Positions 1 to 5,647 of a stretch of 12,212 bases of DNA are shown one piece after another. The first letter of the stretch is position 1. The number at the start of each line of letters is the position of its first letter. The notes under the pieces are model-generated. The model ran no database searches. It saw only the letters and a list, made by a program, of their open reading frames with translations, and was not told the DNA's origin. The DNA is from CAVALG01 sp963589585. Lineage in GTDB: Bacteria > Bacillota > Clostridia > Oscillospirales > Acutalibacteraceae. The position numbers and the translations under genes are program-made. Where the stretch lies: positions 1-12,212 of the forward strand of contig CAVALG010000064.1 of assembly GCA_963589585.1 (NCBI GenBank), given 5' to 3'.

Positions 1-175
1 CTCCGATTTCGCCGAGTTCTAACGGATTTTCGGAAAAGCCTATTAGAATTTTTAATAGAACCGGGCGCTTTTTCGCCCCAAAATCACGCTTTTGGCAGTG
101 CGTGAAAAGCACCGGTTATGCCGAACTGCACCAAAAGTCGTGTAGGCAAATGCCGGGTCGGAATTAAAACTGCCG
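1..175. other. Palindrome-rich intergenic stretch, no gene recognised
   Basis: I see no recognisable gene here. The stretch is dense in short inverted repeats: CTATTA at 40-45 with TAATAG at 53-58; AACCGG at 59-64 with CCGGTT at 112-117; and, nested inside that pair, TCACGC at 84-89 with GCGTGA at 100-105. GGGCG and CGCCC also bracket a T-rich loop at about 63-77. The outer and inner arms could fold into a multi-stem RNA or DNA structure. It may be the tail of an upstream transcript, a structured RNA, or a degenerate repeat element. One open frame (3-167, +) has no recognisable start signal or domain. Confidence 0.35.
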
Positions 176-233
176 TTATCGGCAAAAATATAAGCGAAAA
201 TAGGTTTTTGCTTGATTGATTTTTTGCCGATAA
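176..233. repeat. Perfect 13-bp inverted repeat around the fic promoter
   Basis: TTATCGGCAAAAA at 176-188 is exactly the reverse complement of TTTTTGCCGATAA at 221-233, with a 32-nt spacer. The right arm overlaps the last base of the -35 box and fills most of the spacer up to the -10 box. The left arm lies upstream of the -35 box. This placement is what one expects of paired operator half-sites for a repressor that bridges or blocks the promoter. The HTH domain of the downstream Fic protein is a possible ligand (inference). It could also fold as a long-loop hairpin, but it lacks the geometry of a good terminator. Confidence 0.6.
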
Positions 234-244
234 TGTGGTATACT
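216..244 (+). promoter_or_regulatory. Sigma-A-type promoter of the rightward fic gene
   Basis: A -35 box TTGATT (216-221), a 17-nt spacer and a -10 box TATACT (239-244) are preceded by TGTGG, a TRTG-type extended -10 element. Transcription should start near 251, leaving about a 20-nt leader before the ATG. The 13-bp inverted repeat overlaps the spacer, so repression by a DNA-binding protein is plausible. Confidence 0.65.
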
Positions 245-269
245 GATAATAGTAACTTCGGAGGGCAAA

Positions 270-1169
270 ATGATGAAATATTTATCCGTAAAAGAGATAG
301 CGGCGCTTTGGAATACCTCCGAGCGCAGCGTTCGCAACTACTGCGCGGCAGGCCGCGTCCCCGGCGCTTTTCTGACGGGTAAGACCTGGAACATTCCAGA
401 AAACGCCGAGAAGCCCGAGCGGAGCAATAAAAGCAAGCCTGCGCCGCAGACTTTGGCGGATATTCTCAAAGAGGAAAAGCGCAGTCAGACCCACGGCGGA
501 ATTTATCATAAGGTGCAGGTGGAGCTGACCTACAATTCTAATCACATGGAGGGCAGCCGCCTGACCCATGATCAAACGTGCTTTATTTTTGAAACCAACA
601 CCGTCGGCATTACCGAAGAAGGTGTGCGGGTGGACGATATTATCGAAACCGCCAATCACTTCCGCTGTATTGACGAGGTCATCGAAAGCGCGAAATCGCA
701 GCTCAGCGAGAAATTCATCAAGCATTTGCATTTTATTCTGAAAACCGGAACAAGCGACGCAAAGAAAGATTGGTTTGCCGTTGGTGATTATAAAAAACTG
801 CCAAATGAGGTCGGCGGGCGGGAAACAACCTTGCCCGAGGAAGTGCCAGCGGAGATGAAAAGGCTGCTTGAAGCGTATAACGGCAAGGAAACGGTGACAC
901 TTGAAGATATCCTTGTGTTTCATGTGCGGTTTGAGCGCATTCACCCTTTTCAGGACGGCAACGGGCGTGTCGGGCGGCTGATTATGTTCAAGGAATGTTT
1001 GAAATATAATATCGTGCCCTTTATTATTGAGGACGGCATAAAAATGTTCTATTACCGCGGACTGCAGGAGTGGGATCGGGAAAAGGGCTATCTGACCGAC
1101 ACCTGCCTCTCGGCACAGGATACATTCAAGAAATATCTGGATTATTTCAGAATACCGTTTGAAAACTGA
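270..1169 (+). CDS. Fic family protein with N-terminal HTH and N-terminal inhibitory motif
   Basis: This 299-aa protein should transfer AMP or a related nucleotide moiety onto a target protein hydroxyl. The signature HPFQDGNGR is intact at residues 225-233, with the catalytic His225 and the phosphate-binding Asp-Gly-Asn-Gly-Arg, followed by VGR. An inhibitory motif of the form [S/T]xxxE[G/N] (SNHMEG, residues 90-95) lies N-terminal to the Fic core, as in class II Fic proteins, where the Glu blocks productive ATP binding. Residues 3-45 look like an excisionase/MerR-type helix-turn-helix (YLSVKEIAALW...SERSVRNY...GR), so it may regulate its own promoter. GGAGGG at 260-265 serves two consecutive ATGs (270 and 273); the second has the more usual spacing. 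The gene stands alone, converges on the restriction operon and ends in a strong hairpin. The family is certain; the target protein is unknown. Confidence 0.93.
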   Translation: MMKYLSVKEIAALWNTSERSVRNYCAAGRVPGAFLTGKTWNIPENAEKPERSNKSKPAPQTLADILKEEKRSQTHGGIYHKVQVELTYNSNHMEGSRLTHDQTCFIFETNTVGITEEGVRVDDIIETANHFRCIDEVIESAKSQLSEKFIKHLHFILKTGTSDAKKDWFAVGDYKKLPNEVGGRETTLPEEVPAEMKRLLEAYNGKETVTLEDILVFHVRFERIHPFQDGNGRVGRLIMFKECLKYNIVPFIIEDGIKMFYYRGLQEWDREKGYLTDTCLSAQDTFKKYLDYFRIPFEN

Positions 1170-1210
1170 AAACCTCACGCACGGCTTTGAATGAACCGTG
1201 CGTGAGGTTT
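1170..1210. terminator. Bidirectional intrinsic terminator between convergent units
   Basis: A perfect 15-bp stem (arms 1170-1184 and 1196-1210, containing CCTCACGCACGG and its complement) encloses an 11-nt loop, immediately after the fic stop codon. On the + strand it is followed by the moderately T-rich TTTCTGTCTT. On the - strand the stem is followed by TTTTCAGTTTTC, a better T-rich tail. It lies about 75 nt beyond the res stop codon, so it probably ends both the rightward fic transcript and the leftward restriction operon. Confidence 0.82.
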
Positions 1211-1285
1211 CTGTCTTAGGCGCAATATCGAAACTTTTTATATAATTTCGTGTCCATAGATTCCTTGTGAACATATCAGATTAAA

Positions 1286-3907
1286 TTATTTAAGAACCGT
1301 GTTCTGCAAAGGCGAGGACTCGTCATCCAAAACATGAGAACTAACGATTTGACTGCCAGCGTACATAAGATATTTTATACCGCTTGCGATAGCCATTTCC
1401 TCAGCGGCTGCCTGTTTTGCCTTTACCACAGTATCATCGATCTTATTGTCACCCTTGACCTCGATAAGTTGATAGGAGCCATCCGTCATCTTTGCAAGGA
1501 AGTCGGGATAGTACTGGCGGATTCTGCCGGACTCCGGGTCGTAGTAGTGGACAGAGAGATCGCCCTGGTTGGAGGTGAACATACCTGTGAAGTACACCTC
1601 CGCGACCTTTCCGCTTGTAATATACTGCATGAAGCATTCCTTCTCTGGCTTTGAATCAAAACAATAAGTGTCGGCGTGGAAACTCTTTGCGATTTCTTCG
1701 GGTTTAAAGCCGGGATAATGGTTTGTAAGCACAAGGTCATCCTTTGCGGAAAACTCATAGTATCCAGCATCCTTCGGCTCGTGCAGCAGTACCAGTTCTT
1801 TGTCCTCGGTTTTCAGTTCCGAAGTGACATCAAACAGCGCATGGAATACGGCAGGAATGATATAGTCATCCAAAACGGCGTTATAGCGATTGACCGCCTC
1901 AAGAACCGCATCGATCCCGTCAACGGATTCCCGGAGAATTCTGGCGGCGAGAATGCAGGAGATATTCAGGTAGCGAGCCACTTCTCCGGCGAGGGAAAAC
2001 TCGCTGTAACGCATATTGTCCTTGAGATGGTCTATATTTTTCTCCTTGACGGTGGTATCGCGGGCAAGGCTGTCTCGCTCGTACATGATACTGGCATACT
2101 TGGAGAGGTCCGCATCTGCCAGTTTGAAATCTACCGGCTCAGAGTATTCCTTTTCGTGGAGCGTATACTCGTGCCATACCCGCTTGAGCGTGATCGTCCT
2201 CGGAGGCGGAAGTACCCGTACCTGGTATTTATGCCTGTCATCGTTGGATGGATTCTTGATGTCTTTGATCTCCATATTGAAGTTCTTGTGGAGTTCATCA
2301 TCCAGAGTGTCGTAGTTCTCTTTGGAGAGAAATACGGTGGCAGTCAGGTGCTCGTCCGTGATTGCACGGAGGCAGCGCATCGTAGCCTGGAGAACGAATA
2401 TTTTCGACTTCGGACTGCGGAAAAGTGCCACGCCGAAGAGAGAGCGGCAGTTCCAGCCTTCCTTGCCTTTCTCGACCAGGATAATAAACTGCTTTTCGTT
2501 TCCTTCTGAGCCGGGGACATCGAGATTGTTAAAATCTCTGATGTCATCGTTTTTCGTGTACTTTGCATCGCCGACATTCAGCAGAATCTTTGAGGAAGGA
2601 ATGCCGAGGTCTGCCAGAATCTTCTCCAGAACCGGCTTGACTTCCGTTGCCGCCTCTTCCACGCCGGAAGCGTAAATAGCGAGTTTCGGATTCAGTCCTT
2701 CGTAGGTCCTCCCACCGTACTGTTCCCAGAAGGTTCTCACTACTGCGGTCAGGAACTCCTCGTTCTTGACATTTTCAAAGCCGATAGGATCAGCATCTTT
2801 CAAGAAGCCGTTCCAGATGGACTCACGCAGACCGTATGCGTAGACGACCTCCGGCAGGAGCTGGTTCTTGACATACGGTGTACCGGTATAGTTATAGCAG
2901 GCCACAATGGAGGTGTTTTCCGCAAGCAGATTGATGGTGTCACGCAGGCTGGTCTTATTGGCACCGCTCGACCTGATCTGCTTTTCCAGATCTGCACCGA
3001 AAAGGTGGTGCGCCTCATCGACATAGACACCGAGCTGCGGCAGACGGCAGAGCTTCTTGAAACGCTGGTTGTCCATCAACGTGGTGTCATCCCACGCATC
3101 GTCATCATCGTTGTCTGCACCGTATACGGCAGAAAGCAACGAACCGGTACCGGCAAAGAGTGTCTCTGTAGGCGTGGATTCCTTACGCTTTTTCTTTACG
3201 ATGATCTTCTGCGTATTGGAAATGATAATATTGAAATCCGAGTCATCGATAGTGTGCAGAATCGTTCCGGCTTCGTCAAGAAAGTGAAATTTAATGTTGG
3301 AATCAAGCACACGGGCATACTCCGACGGCACGACCTTCGTTTTGTCAAAGGTCATGATCTCACGGAGTGACTGGAGGACGGTCTTATCCGGTGCGAAGAC
3401 CAGCGCATTGTGGCAGAAACGCTTGTCCCTCGGATACTTTTTCGCAAGCAGGAATTCATAGAAGATGCAGGTGGCCATGAGGATGGTTTTGCCAAGTCCC
3501 ATCGTGAGTGCGTAAATATAGTTCGGATAGCTCTCACGGTACTTCTTCATCTGCTTGAAGAGCGTGTCGGTCTGCTTTTCGGTCAAATCGACACCGAGCC
3601 GAATCTGACCACCCGTATCTACGGAATAGTAGGACGCATCGGAGAAGCGATCTCGTCTGTGACGCCAGTCGTCGAACATCTCATAGACCTGCTTGTTATT
3701 CATGAATTCCTTCACAAAAACATACATCTCCAATGCCTCGAACTGCGGCTTCCGCAGAAAGGCATGGGGATTCTCCTCGCCGTCGTTATAGGCGAGAAAT
3801 TTTCTCGTGAGGTCATTATAACGGGAGCGAATTTTTCCACGGTTCGTAGAGTAGTAATACCACAGCTGCTCGTTGAAGGAAAAATTCGGATCAAATCCTG
3901 CGGGCAT
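1286..3907 (-). CDS. Type III-like restriction subunit: DEAH helicase with PD-ExK endonuclease
   Basis: This 873-aa protein is the expected DNA-translocating and cutting partner of the adjacent methyltransferase. SF2 helicase motifs appear in order: Walker A MGLGKT (136-141), DEAH Walker B (297-300), TGTP motif III (341-344), GWNC motif V (484-487) and motif VI QATMRCLR (507-514). Near the C-terminus a PD-(D/E)xK nuclease core is visible as Pro801-Asp802 and Glu816-Val817-Lys818, in the context YPDFL...YQLIEVKG, which is typical of Res subunits. An Asp-rich insert (about 264-273) lies between motifs I and II. Its ATG abuts the mod stop codon (TAAATG) and uses a GGAGG inside the mod coding end, so the two are translationally coupled. 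The Walker A and an N-terminal domain of about 130 aa differ somewhat from EcoP1-type Res. It could be a type III-related rather than a classical type III enzyme. All catalytic motifs look intact. Confidence 0.88.
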   Translation of the reverse strand: MPAGFDPNFSFNEQLWYYYSTNRGKIRSRYNDLTRKFLAYNDGEENPHAFLRKPQFEALEMYVFVKEFMNNKQVYEMFDDWRHRRDRFSDASYYSVDTGGQIRLGVDLTEKQTDTLFKQMKKYRESYPNYIYALTMGLGKTILMATCIFYEFLLAKKYPRDKRFCHNALVFAPDKTVLQSLREIMTFDKTKVVPSEYARVLDSNIKFHFLDEAGTILHTIDDSDFNIIISNTQKIIVKKKRKESTPTETLFAGTGSLLSAVYGADNDDDDAWDDTTLMDNQRFKKLCRLPQLGVYVDEAHHLFGADLEKQIRSSGANKTSLRDTINLLAENTSIVACYNYTGTPYVKNQLLPEVVYAYGLRESIWNGFLKDADPIGFENVKNEEFLTAVVRTFWEQYGGRTYEGLNPKLAIYASGVEEAATEVKPVLEKILADLGIPSSKILLNVGDAKYTKNDDIRDFNNLDVPGSEGNEKQFIILVEKGKEGWNCRSLFGVALFRSPKSKIFVLQATMRCLRAITDEHLTATVFLSKENYDTLDDELHKNFNMEIKDIKNPSNDDRHKYQVRVLPPPRTITLKRVWHEYTLHEKEYSEPVDFKLADADLSKYASIMYERDSLARDTTVKEKNIDHLKDNMRYSEFSLAGEVARYLNISCILAARILRESVDGIDAVLEAVNRYNAVLDDYIIPAVFHALFDVTSELKTEDKELVLLHEPKDAGYYEFSAKDDLVLTNHYPGFKPEEIAKSFHADTYCFDSKPEKECFMQYITSGKVAEVYFTGMFTSNQGDLSVHYYDPESGRIRQYYPDFLAKMTDGSYQLIEVKGDNKIDDTVVKAKQAAAEEMAIASGIKYLMYAGSQIVSSHVLDDESSPLQNTVLK

Positions 3908-5626
3908 TTAACGTACCTCCACTTCCAGCGACTCAGAGAGCAGGTCGGTGATTTTGACTTTGATGGTGCCGGAACCTTCCGGAATGTCGTAGATCCCCTT
4001 TACCAGTTCGCTCTTGCCGGGGACATCGGTCACGGCGGGCTGCATCACCACGCCGTCGTAGTTCCAGTCGATCATGACGGAGTCAACCAGCTGACGCCAG
4101 TCCTCCACGTACTCTTTCTGGAGGGAGAGCTTCTGCATCAGGTTCATCGGGTAGAATGCACGAATGACCAGCTTATCGCCTTCCCGGACGATCTCCGCCT
4201 CGGAGTCGCGCTTCAGCTGAAGGTCGGCTTTATCGCGGAGAATGTCCATGATCTGGATGTCTACCTTATAATCGGTCAGTTCCTGCTCCATTGCCCCCTT
4301 CAGGTCAGGCTCGTGTCCCATGCAGACGATGGTGATACGCTCCACGGGCTGATTCGGATTCTCTTCCTTGCGCTTCTCGTAGGTTTTATACGGAAGGTTC
4401 GCAAGAAGCTCCTTCAAGTCTGCCTTGGTGGCAATGCGGTTGACGGGCATGATCTTCACCATCCTGCCATCCAGTTCACCGTCCCAGACATCGCTCTGCG
4501 GGAACGGCTGGATTTCCAGGGCGGCGATGAGAAGATCGCGGGCTTCCACGGGATTGCGGAAGAAGTCATAGTTGTTGACGTTGTAGACCTCGAAACCGGT
4601 GTATTTCGTGTCATCGGCCGATTCCATACCGGTCTGGCTGTCTCCCAGCTCTTTTGCAACAGACAGCAGTCTCTTGGTAGTTGTCTGGATCGCACCGAGG
4701 TTGATGTCTGCACCGATAAAGCGCCTGCCCAGTTTCATGGCAACGGCCTGCGTGGTGCCGCTGCCCATGAAGCAATCGAAAACAATGTCGGTGGGGTTTG
4801 AGAGCATGGTTAGTATACGAGTGAGGAGTTCTTCTGATTTTTGAGTTGGGTAATACAATTTCTCTGGGTCTGTAGGACTGGTTATTTTTTTGACGTCTGT
4901 CCACCAATCGTTTAACGGAGTGCCTTCCTCACGGAGCTTTGCATTCTCACCTTTGCACGCACTTCTGCCACGCTGAATAGATCCTTCTGAATATGGACGG
5001 TATATGGTGTTAAATGTCCATTTTTCTGCATGCTTGGAATACCAAAGTAAATTATCGTGTTTTCTCGGCATTTCGGTCTTGGGTATTCCACCACCACTAT
5101 AGCAGTAAATTATTTCATTATGGAAATTATCAACACCAAACACTTCGTCCATTATGCATCTCAAATGGTGAACCTTATGCCAATCACAGTGAAGCACTAT
5201 GCTTCCAGTCTCCGAGAGAAGCTCACGCATTAAAATCATTCTCTCATACATAAACTGGAGATACTCGTCATTCGTCCAAATATCACCGTATTGCTTTTCC
5301 TCAAACGAGGAACTGTCACTTTCTGTTGATCCTACTCCACGTACATCAATCTTCTTCTTGTAATCCGCCTTACTGTCGAACGGAGGATCAATATAGATGA
5401 GGTCGATTTTCCCACGATACTCCTTCAGCAGATGGCTCATGACCTGGAGATTATCTCCCCAGAAAATCTTGTTGATCCAGCCATTCTGCTCCTCACCGTA
5501 GGACTCCCGCAGTTGTGCAGGATAATACTGCGTGGAGCGATAGGGGCGCTTGCCCGTCCAGCGGAGTTCGGGGAATCCCTTGATCGTCGGTCTCTGTTCA
5601 AATTCAAAAGTAAGTTGCTCACCCAT
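3908..5626 (-). CDS. Beta-class site-specific DNA methyltransferase (type III Mod-like)
   Basis: This protein is expected to methylate an amino group (N6-adenine or N4-cytosine) at the site recognised by the complex, protecting self DNA. Counting from the start chosen here, the catalytic motif DPPF is at about residues 80-83 (YIDPPFDSK) and precedes the SAM-binding motif I FDCFMGSGTT at about 283-292. That circular order, together with YPTQKSEELLTRI before motif I, marks the beta class shared by type III Mod proteins. About 240 residues follow motif I, more than the MTase fold needs, and probably contact the helicase partner. An upstream in-frame ATG at 5644 is possible but lacks a ribosome site; the ATG at 5626 has GGAGG 11 nt upstream, so I chose it. 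The gene follows the helicase-nuclease by only a few nt and abuts res. Its middle third is unusually AT-rich (see the recombination entry). Confidence 0.88.
   Translation of the reverse strand: MGEQLTFEFEQRPTIKGFPELRWTGKRPYRSTQYYPAQLRESYGEEQNGWINKIFWGDNLQVMSHLLKEYRGKIDLIYIDPPFDSKADYKKKIDVRGVGSTESDSSSFEEKQYGDIWTNDEYLQFMYERMILMRELLSETGSIVLHCDWHKVHHLRCIMDEVFGVDNFHNEIIYCYSGGGIPKTEMPRKHDNLLWYSKHAEKWTFNTIYRPYSEGSIQRGRSACKGENAKLREEGTPLNDWWTDVKKITSPTDPEKLYYPTQKSEELLTRILTMLSNPTDIVFDCFMGSGTTQAVAMKLGRRFIGADINLGAIQTTTKRLLSVAKELGDSQTGMESADDTKYTGFEVYNVNNYDFFRNPVEARDLLIAALEIQPFPQSDVWDGELDGRMVKIMPVNRIATKADLKELLANLPYKTYEKRKEENPNQPVERITIVCMGHEPDLKGAMEQELTDYKVDIQIMDILRDKADLQLKRDSEAEIVREGDKLVIRAFYPMNLMQKLSLQKEYVEDWRQLVDSVMIDWNYDGVVMQPAVTDVPGKSELVKGIYDIPEGSGTIKVKITDLLSESLEVEVR
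4801..5400. other. AT-rich mosaic segment in mod (likely swapped target-recognition region)
   Basis: Direct counting gives 247 G+C in 600 bases (about 41%) here, against 201 in 360 (about 56%) at 4441-4800 and 62 in 120 (about 52%) at 5401-5520. The change is sharp on the left side, near 4800. In protein terms the segment runs from about the DPPF motif to just before motif I, which in beta-class type III Mod proteins holds the target-recognition domain. The reading frame is intact across both edges. Exchange of this region by recombination is well known for type III mod genes; that it happened here is inferred from composition alone. Confidence 0.6.
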
Positions 5627-5647
5627 TGTTATCAAATCCTCCATCGG

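Noticed and set aside
3..167. Rightward open frame at the left edge
   Set aside because: No start in the window, no recognisable motif, and it runs through a region dense in inverted repeats.
282..1274. 330-codon leftward open frame opposite the fic gene
   Set aside because: Antisense shadow of a clear Fic protein; low-complexity composition and no recognisable motif.
3410..4801. Long rightward open frame across the res/mod junction
   Set aside because: It lies antisense to two genes with complete catalytic motifs, has no domain I recognise, and is explained by codon bias of the real genes.
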